Of a DNA stretch of 64,000 nt, positions 34,370 through 47,949 are shown one piece after another. The notes under the pieces are model-generated. The model did no database searches. It worked only from the letters and a program-made list of their open reading frames with translations, and had not been told where the DNA came from. The first letter of the stretch is position 1. Each line of letters starts with the position of its first letter. Source of the DNA: Trileptium ribeirensis (lineage: Eukaryota; Nematoda; Enoplea; Enoplida; Thoracostomopsidae); the NCBI GenBank assembly GCA_030248225.1, contig JASANE010003610.1, positions 1 to 64,000 of the forward strand. Direction: 5' to 3'. A program made the translations under genes and the position numbers.

Positions 34370-36985
34370 CTGCTGCATTACGCACTTCCCCAAACGTAAT
34401 GCCCATACAACCCCGGCTGTCGTGACTTCAAGGGCGGACCTATTGGGTAAATTTTCTTTTATTCGGGTGGGGCCCAAGAAATTACGGATCTTACCAAGCC
34501 GCAGGAGCGCTTCACAGGATGTGTTCTAATCCTGCCGGAAGGGTTGATACGTACTCTACGAGGTGCTACCTTTGAGGTCCCCAGAGAGATCGGCTCCGTC
34601 ACCTGCTCACAGGCCAAAGAGGCCATACCGCTATTCCCTATCCACGTTTAACCCGGGAAGTGTAAACTTTTAGGTATTTGGGTTTGATCGAAATTGGTTC
34701 CCACTTTCTTGAACGATTGTTTCATTTAATTTAGCCAGTGGCCCCCACCAGGGTCCGACAAATCCCTAAACGTTTAACGTCGGATTCGTGCGTCTAATTT
34801 TCCTATTCTGGGTGCTCAGCGTGAGTTGTAATTTTGGCTATACTTTTCCTAACTAAGTCGCACGAGTCGTACATACACAGTAATCATAATTAACAAACTT
34901 ATTTGTAATCGGCGAGTCACGCTAAGGTTTGCTTCTTCGATGCGCGTGTCAAACCTGAACGTGGGTCGTCGATTGGGGTGACGGATTTCAAACTCTTTTG
35001 AGTACCTATCGCTACTAAGGGTCAACAAAACACTTTAACAACTTGGGTTTCCATTGAGCATTTATTGATGCGTCACAAAATTATGGGGGTATAGACAGAC
35101 ACATATTGTACGGGCGAATACAAATGGTACTATGCCACTGATATGGTACGCTAATAAGAGAATGAGCAGGGCGTCAAACGGGTAAGTTGCGGAGTCATCG
35201 CCTTTTTCACAGAACTCTCGTAGCTGTCTCAAATCACGGCGTGTACGGCTAAGCCTTTTCTACTGAGAACTGCGCTTACCTTACTCATGAAATGTAGTGG
35301 GTCAAATCAAACGCTAGTACCGGTAAGTAATACTGTTAGTTATCGATAAAAAGAGGTGCCATTGAACTAACTACTTGCTCGGAACTACGATTGCTAATGT
35401 TAAAGGATGGTACTCCCACAAATAAAAGGTTCAGGTAAGCGAAAGGCGGAAACGAAACAAGGCATACGGGACAAAGCGTATAACGGGAAATTCGCGGGAC
35501 TTCATCATGCTCATCCTAATCACGAGACTATGGTACATGATAAGTAAGCATTTGTAGCGATTGGATTAACATACAGCAAGGCATTATGGTAAACGAGCAA
35601 TGGCATATATATTGACAATAATTATGGTACGATTAGGAGGCAATCGTTGGCACGACTCATGAATTTTCCTATGATGCGACAATGGTACGATATCAAATTT
35701 TTTCCTACTCACATACATACCTACTTACAGTGACCATGAAATTTTCAACAGGATCCATAGACATACTGGTTAATCTTAGTTCTAGTTTCCTATAAAATCA
35801 CTTCACATGTATAGCAGCACAACGGTGGAATTTTGATCTTATAATGCGGCTAATCCATGATCTAAACAACTGCCAAAAACATACTTTTCGTGTCCGCAAA
35901 TATAGGCTATAACGGTGCTAAAGTGATCGAGTAGATTTATCTCGTGAATCGCGCGTGGGTCCCGGTAGACTAGGGTTGGGACCGAATTTTCTATCTTTTC
36001 CTAATATAAAATTAGTCTTAATTTACTATGCGGGCTATGCATATGATTAGAGTGACATGCGATTGGGTTTAACTCCTAATTTTAGACTTGTATTGTTGAT
36101 CCGTCCTGAGTCACTAAACGGAACGCTAAAACATGAGCGTAGGCCACTACCGAAGTAATGAGCCTTTCTGGAGTATCCTCAATTCCTACGGCCTAACAAA
36201 CTTGGTGTGCTTAATTGAGTTCCTGCGCTAATTCACTACGTACTTAACTAATAAAGTGTTGTCAACAAAGTAGAGGGTTGTCCTAGAATGATCGATTCGT
36301 TCGTCATTGCAGGTTGCCAGCGGTAAGGGACAGAACTCGAGCTAGTCCCTATCTTACTACGTAATTTATAAATTTGTCCTGGGTTCAATTACTCAATGCC
36401 GGAAAACGGTTATACGTTATCATCATACAAATTTTATGCCAACTTTAGGACATAGGGGCAAGGGTTAGGAGGGTTATTGGGTACCTATAATTTTAACTTA
36501 AAACGAGAACTATGTGTATCGATGCCTCATAAGTCATCGGCGCTATCCTAAAAGTGCTAAAACTTAACTTATTTCGACTTGAAACAAGCTCTCAAAACGA
36601 GCCCTATTTAGTACTAAAATTGAACTATTGTTTCGGACGATTTCTGCTCGACAAAGCGAGACAGTATGCGGAGGCCCCGGTTGTCGGGGCAACCGTAACA
36701 ATTTTACTAACTATAATTCTTTCCGTTTGTATTCCTAAATCACTAGGATTGCTAGTTTTCGACGGAGATTTCGTGCTTGGTTCTATGGAGGCTGGGGGAA
36801 ATCCATAATTTTCGATATCTCGTTTATTTGCCAGCCTTTCTCTACGAAATTTAGCCGGCTGTTTGGGCTTGACCTTATGTATCATTTTTCTAGGACCGGG
36901 TGTACGGTCCTTACAAAAAGCATTCGGTCGAGCCGAGACCCGATATCGCGTCTAGCGACATCGATAACTTTGAAATACGAAATGT
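34370..36985. repeat. Left arm of inverted pair 4
   Basis: Pairs inversely with 42830-46375. Landmarks are the GCAGGAGCGCTTCACAGGATG string (34500 with 46210), the CAAACCTGAACGTGGGTCGTC string (34950 with 45790) and GGCCCCGGTTGTCGGG (36672 with 43080). It forms the spacer between the arms of pair 3. Frames such as 36554-36808 are not preserved in the partner arm. Confidence 0.85.
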
Positions 36986-39560
36986 TGACATTCATATCGG
37001 GCCGTCGGGTTTGTGATTCCGACTTGATAAGTTCAGGTTTTAGAACGGTGTACTGTAGCGGACATTCCTACGAAGAAACAGCGAAAGTTTCAACAAAATT
37101 CCTGGAGAGAATCTCGAAATATTTTAATTTTCAGGGGGGTTAAGCCTCTTTAAGGCCGTCGGGTTTGGGGCCCCGACTCGAAATCGACATGTTCTAAAGT
37201 TACATTCGTTAAAAGGCACTACAATGAAGAAACTGCCAAAGTTACAGCTAGATTGCGATATTTGAGCGTCTTACGTATCAAATAAATGCTTCGGATCCTT
37301 CTCTATAATCGCGTAAAATTTTAACCTAATTCCTGGAACAGTTCCCGAGATATATCAAATTTCCTACCTAGGTGAGCCGTCTCGCTCACGGGGCGTTGTG
37401 TCAGAACGTCTGTTCATGGTTCAATACAAAATCTTAGTATGAAGACGTGGCCTGTAGCACTATTATCCAACTACCAAAATTCGACTAAGGTGACTTGATC
37501 TAACAATATTGCTGAGTTCCTACTAACAAAACAGCGAAAATGAACGGGCGGACTTTCGTCCAAAAAATCGTAATCCGCAATAAATTCTGAGAACAAGTTC
37601 TTATAATTGCTAAATGAAACGTGTATGTGCGTGTGTGACCGTGGATGATTTGGAGTTCCAAGGATTTATTTAACCTCGGTCGGTTCAAACTAAGATTTTT
37701 CAACCTTAACTCGACTAAGGGAATCATGTAAAATGAGTGCTCGACGCGAGTGTCGCGTCGGTAACTCATTGACCGAGGGAGGTTCAGCACGACTTCGGCC
37801 ACCAGATAAATTTAGGCGAGACACTAATTATCACTACGTGCCTGCGGGACAAGCTAGGACGGATGGGGCTATCGTGTGAACCGAAGTGTGGACAGGGAGT
37901 CCGTGGAGACTTAGGCTAAAAATTAATCAATACGAACTGTTCGTCCCTACCTCAACTATTTGCAGGGCTAATCCTATTCTATATCGGTACTAGTCAGTGG
38001 TTAACCTACGCATCCCCATCCACACTTACATCTTTGTATCCTTTGACTCGACGTCCATCGTGGGTGTCCATCCAATCGCAAAAGCGCAAAGAAGCAATCC
38101 GTACAAGCGTAAAGAGATACTGAAGTAAAACCAAGACATCTTTAGAGCGTCAAAGCCGGTCTGCAAAACGACCGAAGTCTGCGCTGCCGAAGTCGAACTG
38201 AACTCTGCAGAGCTCGTGCGTCTCTCCTTTTATACGAAATTTTGAATTTGAAAACCGTTAAAGTGCTTATTCAGCACTTTTGGGGCGATCTGACCCCATT
38301 TTCTAAGCTTAAAAGTCAATAGTCTTATCGGAACAAATTCTGATCATATTTGGACAAATTTAATGTCCAAATTTAATATAAAATTTATAAATTTAAAATG
38401 ATTAACGACTGCCTTAATAAACTGTATTAATAAATTTATAGCAAAGTTCGAGAACTTTCCAAGGCAAACACATATCTAAGACTCTACACCGACCATACAG
38501 TTAAATTTCAAATCACATTACTTAGAAGCTGGCCATTACTAAGTTAACACTGGATCCATCGTTAGCTAAAAGTGACGACTGTGTTTGTTGACACTCAGCG
38601 GTCCACAGCAATGAAGCGGCTTCATAATAACATCAAACTTATTCGTCTAAAAGCACACCAAGTACTCTTCGTTGATACTCCTGTTGATAAGAAACTTTAT
38701 AAATATATATACTAGATACTTTATAATATAGATACTTTTAAATAAATATAAAGTTGATATAAAACTAGAGGTTCTGACAACAACGCCAAGCGTCCACAAT
38801 AAGCTAACGAAACTACATTAAAGCTGCCACTTAATATTTATTTTATATGAAAACACTGATAAGAAAATTTCCAAACTTTTATTATTAACTGCAAGTTTTA
38901 TAGAAACTCCATAGCAAGCTACTATAGAATTGTCACGGACGTTTATTGTTCCAGTTTATATCAAACTTTGTTTGCTCAGTGAGTCCGATGGACTGTTAAC
39001 GAAAGCGTGCTACGCTAGAACACTACCGTTGATGAACCACTCAAGCTTATCTTAACATTTCCTTAATATCGAATTTATTGTTTATTTAATGAAACTAACA
39101 CTTTATTACTTGCTAGATACAACTATCAACTTTATATCAAAGAAGGCACCCAGTTCATATAAATAAATATGCTCGTAAGTACGGGATCGGCGTGCGTGGA
39201 AAAGAAACTGGAACAAAGTACACAAACGAGGCGACGGCAAAGAATTAAAAGAAAAAGGCGTAGTTCCCTCAGCGATGGCTAAAGTGCCAAAAAGTTCGGA
39301 TTCGGAACCAGTGTGTCCGTCCGAACAAAATGATATGTAACAGGACCATATTCGGTCGACAGGGGGGAAAATGGACTCTGGGGGGAGGGTCCATGCCAAA
39401 TTTTTCAAAAAACGAGGGTGTTTTAGACAGTTCCCTTGGGTTCGGGGCATATTTTTCAGGGGTATTCTAGGTATATTTGGGTTAGTCTCGACAAGGGAAA
39501 TCCAATGAGGGGTGACAAGTCTGTCAGGGCGTTATTCCTGAAATCTTCGCATGGGGGTAT
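36960..39560. repeat. Right arm of inverted pair 3
   Basis: Inverse of 31766-34100. It ends in the same GACAAGGG-type boundary as palindrome 2 (39500) and leads into GCGGGACCGGTCC at 39574, exactly the arrangement at 24620-24715. Confidence 0.85.
38155..38235. repeat. Conserved GC-richer block, copy 2 of 3
   Basis: GGTCTGCAAAACGACCGAAG followed by TCTGCGCTGCCGAAGTCG, inverse of 32715-32795. Confidence 0.6.
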
Positions 39561-39779
39561 CTAAAAGTGGGCACAGCGGGACCGGTCCGAGCTTAAAAGA
39601 AAGCCTCGGATCAGGGGATTACGACCATGCTACATGCATAATTTTGTGTTCAATATTCGTTAAGATATTTAATTATTTGTGTTTAACTCGCTTACGTACA
39701 TACTAATTTGTCCATAAGTCCGTGGAACTGGATCGGATCTCCAAAATTTCATCACGTGCGGATGAAGCCTACATCACTT

Positions 39780-40497
39780 CTGCGTTATTAGCGAAAACCT
39801 TGAGCACAAACTTTGATAAATACTAAGCGAAACTTGTGTGACCTTAGATGATTCGGAGTTCTAACGATAATTTCCAATCAACACGGGTTTGTTTAATCTC
39901 GGTCGGCTCAAAAATGCTATTTTCCAATCCTAACTCGACTCGGGGAAGCATGTAAAATGAGTCCAAGCGCGACTGTCACGCTTATTTATGTCCTAACTCG
40001 TTGACCGAGAGAGGTTCAATTCGACTTCGACCCGTCAATTAAATCCGGCGAATCCCTGGACATGGCTACTGGTCGACGGGGCAAGCTAGGGCGGGCTAAA
40101 CTATCATGCAAACACCAGTATGGACAGGGAGTCCATGGAGGCATAACATGACTTCCACCTGACATACATATATATTGCTTCTAGTACAACTTGGTTACTT
40201 CTAAGGGCTTAATCTAACTAATTTCCTTACGTTCCTACGCTAAGCGTCCCTGTCCAATTACAGATTTGGATCCTTTGTGTTGACGTCCATCGCCGATCCG
40301 TCCACGCGCGCGACCACAACGAAAAGCCAGAAATAAATCGGTAAGATGAAGAGCAAAACGTAAACTGCAGGAAGTGCCAGAGTCGGTCTGCAAAACGACC
40401 GAACTCTGCGCTGTCGAAGTCGGACTGAACGCTGCAGAGTGATTGCAAGTCTGCTTTTATACTAGAATTTCAAATTTCCGTTAAAGTGCTTATTCCG
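39780..40497. repeat. Direct duplicate of 37630-38280
   Basis: The interval repeats the CTCGGTCGGCTCAAAAATGC and CTGCAAAACGACCGAACTC region of the preceding arm in the same direction. It is bracketed by two copies of GCGGGACCGGTCC (39574 and 40501), as if inserted by recombination between repeats. Confidence 0.75.
40385..40445. repeat. Conserved GC-richer block, copy 3 of 3
   Basis: GGTCTGCAAAACGACCGAAC followed by TCTGCGCTGTCGAAGTCG. Confidence 0.6.
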
Positions 40498-41578
40498 CAC
40501 AGCGGGACCGGTCCGGGCTTAAATTAAAGCCTCGGATCTGGGGATTACAACGGTATTATATATATTTCTGTGACTAACTTTCGTGGAGTTGTTCAATTAA
40601 TCGTATTTTATTGGTTCACGTACATAGTTATTTGCTCATAAGTCCGTGGATCCGGGTCGGATCTCCCCGAAACTGGTCTCATTAGAAAGTTCGTAAAATT
40701 CAATATAAGAATTATTGAGCACTTAATCCTCGAATTCCCAACGGTTCCGGAGTTATGGACCTGAGCCGGAACTTTTGATACCAAATTTCCTAAATTTTAT
40801 TTCTTATCTCGACCAGCGAGAATGAACGCTGGTATTTGATATTTCATAAAGCTTTACGAGTTACCAGTGTAGTGGTACATATTGAACACTGGGAAGTTTA
40901 ATATTTTGGATTTGTACTTATACTTTTCGGGGAATTTACTCAATTGCTGTTCGCTTTCGGGAGAACAGCCATACCTACCTCTTTGTGGTCCTCATTCGTG
41001 AGGACGGTCGTGACGGGTATCCGTCACGGCCAATCTTTCCTACCAAACATCTGAGTGAACTTTGCGGTCCTACCACGCGGGGTAGGGCTATTCCTACTTA
41101 CATATCGCAGTTCGGCAGGGGAGTCGTACCGTCCTATAATTTTCCAGAAATCGAGTATGGCAAGGGCTCGCCATGCTCGCGATTTCAACCTATAAAACAC
41201 TACTTTACAAACGCAAAAATCCCTAGAATTTCCTTAAATATTACGGTAAACAAGGCGAATTATTCCCGATAACTGGTGCCTCCAAACTGATACATTACAA
41301 GGATACAATAACGTATGCAATTATATAAACGATAATGAACGTGGCGCTTTTATGGCCAATAAAATGATTAATATACAACGAATATATAGGTTCATGATCA
41401 ATGGTATACCATGTCATTATAACTGTAAGAATGGCACAACGTTCTGGCAAATGTCGGCGCTTTTACGGCCTTTACCAGCACAATATACGGTACATATAGA
41501 ACGATCATCAATGGTATGAAGTCATAATGAATTTCAGGCACTCTTATAACCTTTACAGTGCAAAAGGTATGGTACGAA

Positions 41579-41597
41579 TATATATATATATATATGC
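41579..41597. repeat. AT microsatellite
   Basis: A pure alternating AT run. Confidence 0.85.
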
Positions 41598-42244
41598 ATA
41601 TCATACCTAAGTATATATTTGAATCGGAATGCCAGGTGACATATATATACGTATATACCTGAAAACATGTATGAGTAACAATGGTAATTCCAATGGTACA
41701 TAGATACGCGACACGATCATGACAATATGAACAAATTATACAGTAAGTGCCTTTATGGCCATCAAACAAGGTACGTCAAAACAATGGTAATATACGTATA
41801 TATATGCGAACTAGATATGCCAACGAGCCTTTATGGCCATACAATCAATAATTACATAACTATACACGTATAAGGTAACGTATTTCGTTGATTCGGTATC
41901 CCTAAAACGTTAATAACGATATCCCTGTTGATCACAAAAAACTGTCGGCGGTGCGGGCCGATCTATGGCGAAAACCTTTAGTTCGTAGCGAGATTGATGG
42001 ACGCAACGTTTCCTGATGTGTATCATATATATACGGTTTACAAAATGGTGACGGCAGAGCTTTACCGTCGGTACGTATACATGGTGGAAGTCGGCTTACA
42101 TTCGCTTGCGCATGGAGATGTTATATATCGATTCTAATCTCATTTATGTACGTATTCTGGTGCTACAGTGGGTTTTATACCCCGTTGGGTCGTTTCCGTG
42201 GGGTATTCTAAATTGGGGAGACATTCGCATCTAAATTCGAAAAT

Positions 42245-42665
42245 GTTGCCCATTACGCTATGGCCAGGATTATTATGGGATTTGCCAAAATGTTGGCCAT
42301 TATACGGTTGACAGGATTTTTGGTATTCTAAAAATGTTGGCCATTATACTGTGGCCAGGATTATTAGTGTTCGAAAAAATGTTGGCCATGATACTGTGGC
42401 CAGGATTATTAGTGTTCGAAAAAATGTGGGCCATTATACTGTGGCCAGGATTATTGGGGAATTTATAAATGTTGGCCCTTGCAGTGTGGCCAGGATTATT
42501 GGGAAATTGATAAATGTTGGCCATTGGAGTGTGGCCAGGATTATTGAGGAATTGATAAATGTTGGCCATTGGAGTGTGGCCAGGATTATCGTAAATGTTG
42601 GCCATTACAGTGTGGCCAAGATTATGGGTTTTCGGTAAAAGTTTGCCATTAGGCTGTGGTCAAGA
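42245..42665. repeat. GGCC-core minisatellite, expanded
   Basis: About nine units of 42-48 bp with GTTGGCCATTA and GTGGCCAGGATTATT. It is longer than the copies at 26255 and 29905, so this array expanded after duplication. Confidence 0.9.
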
Positions 42666-42829
42666 TTAATCCACCTCGTAACGATCCGTAAGGATCTGTT
42701 ACATCAGCATCAATGCAGCACGAAAGCCGTCGGAGACTTGAATCTCCGATATACGGCCGATGCAATGAAAATATTAAATTTACCAGGGTTGGTAAATTTA
42801 ATAGCAGTGGCAAAATTTTTGTACAGCAA

Positions 42830-45800
42830 AATTGACGATGTCGCTAGACGCGATATCGTGTCTCGGCCCGACGGATCAATTTTGGGGAGGACAGTTGACT
42901 CGGTCCTAGTAAATCGATAAATAAGGACAAGCCCAGCCCCTATGCAAAATTTCATAGAGAAAGGCTGGCAAATTAGAAAGTTATGGTAAATCATAGATTT
43001 TCCCCAGCCCCAACCGAATTGTACACAAAATCTCTGTTGAGAACTAACAGTTAATAAAATTGTTACGGTTGTCCCGACAACCGGGGCCTCCGCGTACTGA
43101 GTCGTTTCATCGAATAGGAACTGCTAGGAATATTACTTCAATTTCAGTACCAAATAGAGCTCTTTTCGGAAGTATTTTTCAAGTCAAAATAACTTAAGTT
43201 GTAGTATTTTTAGGATAGCGCCGATGACCGATGAGGCATCACTACGAATAGTTCTCGTTTTAGTCAAAGTTGTAGGTGCCTGAACACAATTTTAACCCCT
43301 GCCCCTAAGCCCCAAAGTTGGCATAAAAGTTGTATAATGATAATGCATAGCCGCTTTTCGGCAGCAGTTAATTGCTCCCAGAGAATTTATAGATTGTGTC
43401 GTAAGTTAGGGACCTGCCCGAGCTTGTCGCTTGGCCCGCATTTATCAGTTTTCCCCGGATCCGATTCGATCCAGCATCTCCTAAAAAATTAAGTAAATTC
43501 GGCAGCAAAAACGAAATATTCTTTTCCCTAGTGTTGATAGAGTGCAGTTACTGCACATAACACACAGTAAACTTTAGCAATAGGTATAGTGCAAATTTTG
43601 CAATTGCAAGTTTCTAAAAGTTAGAAATTCGGTCCCAACCTCAGTCTACCGGGACCCATAAACTATCGCGGAGAGAAGTCTACCCGACCATTTTCAGTAT
43701 TATTCTAGATCATGTTTAAGGACACGCAAAAGTCTGTCTTTGCAGTTATTTAGGTCATAGATGAACCTAAGGCAAATTTTATCGATTTGTTACCATGTTT
43801 GTGAAGTGATTTTGTGGGAAATTAGAACCAAAATTATCCAGTTATGTCTATGCAACCTGCTGAAAATTTTAGCTCTTACTTATGGTCACTGTACGTATGT
43901 ATGTATGCGAGTACGAAAAAGGGTATTGTAAAATCCAAGAGTCGTGCCAATGATTACCTCCTAAACCTACCGTTATGCTGATATGTATCCCGGGGTTATT
44001 TTAGAGGGGGGAGGTGGGTGTTTCGAATCTCGAGAATATCCGATTCTGCCTCGTGTTTTTGCTGTTTCAGGCTGACGAATTCGAAAGTGAATCGACTCGG
44101 TTGGTGTGTTGTTACGAAAACTCTCTGCCCGGTTTTCGTGACATGATACCTAACATATGAATGCTACTTTCAGCTATATAAACCTTTAAATCTACGATAT
44201 ATAAAGCGTCGAATGTTATCCAAATTCTGCTGCTAAATCCTTGAACACATCAATAAATCATCAATCAACCATCACGTTTGCCTGCTATTGCATTCGTCTT
44301 CCATTATATTAGTATACATCATCAATCATCAACAACAATAACAACAACAATAACACCGACTGCAACAACACTCCGTTCCTCTGTATCGTTTCTGCAACAA
44401 ACACTAACACTCTGCTTGGCTGTATCGTTATTACAACTAAGATCAACACTCTTCTCGGCTGTTTTACATTTGTCACTTTCTTAAAACATCGATAATTCCT
44501 GATTGAGATATATTTACGTCATCTGAATCAAACGAATCAAAAACAATTTTAACGTTGAAAGCTTACATGTTGCTCGTCCTCAATAACAAAAGTGTTCACG
44601 AACGATTATCGACAACCCAATTGAATCCAACTATCAAATCATCGACTGTCGATAAAGGTGAGCAATTGCTCAATGTTATAAAATAAAGTTGTTGTTGACA
44701 GGGGGCGGCGACCCCAAGGATCGCCACCCCTCCCGGCGAGCTCCCCCCCTAGACACCGACCCCTACTTTTTCGCAAAAACGACCTCTTAAAATTTACGTT
44801 TTTTCAAAAAATTGACCCCTTAAGGCGTCTCTAGAAAATTTAAAAATGGCCGAAAAAATTGTTAAATTGTAAAAACGGTAATATTTCGATTTTAAAAACC
44901 TGTATAACGTAAGTCTGAAATACGTAACAATATATACACGCATATCGTAGGCTAAACGATCAATTATTTTGGTCACCAAACCTAAAATATGCATGTATAA
45001 AAAATATATTGTATTAATTTGTATAAAATTACTGACCCCTAGTTTCCCAAACGACCCCTTGCTACTGACCCCTTAGGGGTCAGTAAATTTTTCCGTTTAC
45101 TGACCCCTATATGGGAGGGCTTAAAATAACCCCGGGTATCATTAATCTTTTGTTATTACATTTTGTCGTATGTTAATCCAATCGCTACTTCACCGCATTT
45201 ATTTATCGATGTACCATAGTCGTGATTAGGATGAGCAAGTTTGAACCCCGCAATCCCACTTTGTACGCTTTGTCCCGTATGCCTCATTTGTACCCGCTAT
45301 ATTGCAGCCTTTCGCTTACCTGAACCTATTGTTTTGTCGGCATACCCTCTAGTAGCAATCGTAGTGCCGAGCGAGTAGTTAGTTGAATGGCGCCTCTTTA
45401 TCTATAACTAACCGTTTTACGCTTCGTATTACTTACCGGTATTTGGCTTAGATTTAACCCATTGTTAATAAGTAAGGTGAGCGCTGCTGTCATTGGACAA
45501 GGCTTAGCAGTACACGCCGTGATTTGACTCAGCTGTTAGAGTTCCGTGAAAAAGGCGATGACTCCGCAACTTACCCGTTAATCACCCTGCTCATTCTCCT
45601 TATAGAGTACCATATTAGTGACATTGTACCTGTTGTATTCGCCCGTACAATATGTTTTTGTCCATATCCAACTTTGACTCATCAATAAATGCTCAATCAA
45701 ACCCAATGTGTCCATGTGTTTGCTGACCCTAGTAGCGATAGACATTCGAAGGGGTTTGAAATCCGTCACCCCTATCGACGACTCACGTTCAGGTTTGACA

Positions 45801-46375
45801 CGCGCATTGAAGAAGCAAACCTTAGCGTGACTCGCCGATTTCATAATTGTGTTAAATATATTACTGTGTGAGTACGATTCGTGTGACTAATAAGGACAAG
45901 TTATCGCAAAATTAGAACTTACGCTGATCACCCGGAATAGGAAATCACGCGCGAATCCTATGTTAAACGTCTAGGGATTTGTCGGACCCTAGTGGGGCCA
46001 CTGCCTAAATAAATTAATCGTTCAGTAAACAGGAAAATCAATCCAACCCAACTACCATTTCAATACACTTCCCGGTTAAACGAGGATAGGAAATAGCGGT
46101 ATGGTCTCTTTGGCCTGTGAGCAGGTGACGGAGCCGATCTCCCTAGGGACCTCAAAGGTAGTACCTCTTAGGCTACGTGCGCAACCCATCCGGCAGGATC
46201 AGAAAACATCCTGTGAAGCGCTCCTGCGGTTTACTAAGGTCCGTAGCCTCTTGGGACTGACCCGAAAAGAAAAAAATTTACACCCCTTAGGTCCGCCCTC
46301 GAAGTTACGATAGCCGGGGTCGTATGAGCGTTACGTTGTGGAAGTGCGTAACGTAGCAGAGTCACGTCTGTTACA
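42830..46375. repeat. Right arm of inverted pair 4
   Basis: Inverse of 34370-36985. It is longer because of the 1148-bp element at 43989-45136. A further short copy of its outer end (CCTGTGAAG, GCGCTTGCTAAG-like, TACGTTTGTGC) lies at 47700-47870. Confidence 0.85.
43989..45136. mobile_element. DNA transposon-like insertion with 15-bp perfect inverted ends
   Basis: It begins CCCGGGGTTATTTTA and ends with the exact inverse, TAAAATAACCCCGGG, flanked on both sides by TAT (43986-43988 and 45137-45139), a possible 3-bp target duplication. The inverse partner arm (about 35600) runs across this point without it. The interior has a CAACAACAATAACAAC microsatellite (44330-44360), TATATAA-like boxes near 44170, and a TGACCCCTTAGGGGTCA palindrome near 45066, but no transposase. 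The superfamily is uncertain: a 3-bp TAT would fit Harbinger or Zator type. Confidence 0.8.
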
Positions 46376-46960
46376 TATACATCTGTAGTGCGGTTGCCAG
46401 TATTTTGGAAGAAATTAACCTAGTCGAGGTTTGCGCTACGGGAACAAAACCTACAAATTTGTCTTCAAACAATGAGTAGTCTGGTCTCTCCACCTAACCA
46501 CGGTGTAGCCTGGCACTTTGCGCACCCATGTCAACTGGGTCTTGTATTTTTTGTTGTGCTTTCAAGTCTTTACAGCATGCTTATAGGTTTTTGCATATTT
46601 TGTCATTTTTATTAGCTGCGGCAGTGTTGAAATATGACAATATCCGTTTGTGCTCTTTAGTTAAGCGCGACGCCTCATTCCAATATTTTTCTCCCGAAAA
46701 ACCGGGCCAAAGAGGTTCGGATCGGGTGCCGATTGGGCCCAAAAACACATTTCCCATCTTAGCTCGATAATCTGTTCATTTTCTATAGCTAATATGTCTC
46801 TCTAATACTATAAATTATAATGATTTGCTACAGGGTTCTTCTATGAAGTAGATTTGCATGATAACGGGATGTAAAATGGGCCCGTGAGACCAAAAATTCA
46901 CGAAAATGGTAATAATTCCACAACCACTCCAAGTATAAAGGTGTTTTTGGTCTTATCAGA

Positions 46961-47912
46961 ACGTAGTGAAACGTAGTGGAGATTGTATGTTGCAGGGATG
47001 AATTCTTAAATTCCGTGTGAGTGTGTGTGATCGGCCATACCTCGGGAACGACTTAACCGATTTTTATGATCTTGGGCTCGTGCAAACCGGCATCGTCGAT
47101 TTGCCGTGTATATCCCCGAGCGTTTTTTGATTTAGGGTATAGTTCCGGGGTCGGGGTTCAAAATGTGGGTTTTTGGTGCCCCATTTTAGTACACTTCGCG
47201 GAACCAAGGTTATTTTTATCTTAACTTTTGAATTTTTTCTGCGATTGCTTTTATTTCATAGTAAAATGATAAATGCCGATGCGTCGTTTTTTGTTTTTCG
47301 AATAAGGCTCCGGTTCTGAGGTTAAAGGGTTTAAGGCATGTTGCCCAATGATTCCTTGACCCAAAATTCGGAAATTTGTTCTGACGTCCAGGACGCTGAA
47401 CGGCTGGACGGAAGTTTCACTTGGGGGTTTTCGGGCATGGGAAACCCTTTGCCGTTTTTTCGCTGTGACCCATGTTTCCATGGGTACGGGGGTATTTTAG
47501 TTTTCTAAAATGAGCGTACCTCATTTTGGTACCCTTCAAGAAGGTTATTTTTACCTTAACTTTCGAATTTTTTTCTGTGCTTGGTTTTATTTCATAGTAA
47601 AATGATAAATGTCTACGCCGCTTATTTGTTTTCAATTAAGGCTCCGGTTCATAAGGTTTGAGGTATGACACCCTCGTGGTTCCTCGACCCAAAATTCGAA
47701 AATCCTGTGAAGTGCTCCTGCGGCTTGCTAAGCTCCGTAATTTCTTGGGCAAAACGAAAATTTAAGAATCTAAATCCAATAGGTCCGCCCTTGAAGTCAC
47801 GACAGCCGGGGTCATATGGGCATTACGTTTGTGCAAGTGCGTAATGCAGCAGCGTCACGTCGATTACACCTGCAACACACAATCTCTATTACGTTTCACT
47901 ACGTTCTGATTA
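46961..47912. repeat. Repeat block with inverted ends
   Basis: Two of the 350-bp blocks (about 47030-47690) are enclosed by inverse copies of a 40-bp string: AACGTAGTGAAACGTAGTGG at 46966 and its complement near 47885. The last 200 bp before the right end repeat the outer end of inverted pair 4. Confidence 0.7.
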
Positions 47913-47949
47913 CTGAAACCCATATTCCAGTGACCTATTGTAGCAGACC

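Larger units (their letters stand above)
40497..42703. repeat. Third, partial copy of the palindrome 2 arm
   Basis: Same direction as 24706-26500: GCGGGACCGGTCC, GACGGTCGTGACGGGTATCC, the ATGGTA/TTTATGGCC region, the GGCC minisatellite and TAATCCACCTCGTAACGATCC follow in order. The copy stops at about 42703 where inverted pair 4 begins, and its next block resumes near 46990. Pair 4 therefore seems inserted into it. Confidence 0.85.

Noticed and set aside
36554..36808. 84-codon frame as a gene
   Set aside because: The inverse partner region near 43080-43260 does not keep the frame, and no motif is seen.
46101..46313. 70-codon frame shared with the partner arm as a small protein
   Set aside because: The inverse copy near 34430-34640 starts alike but shifts frame after about 25 codons, so the protein is not conserved.
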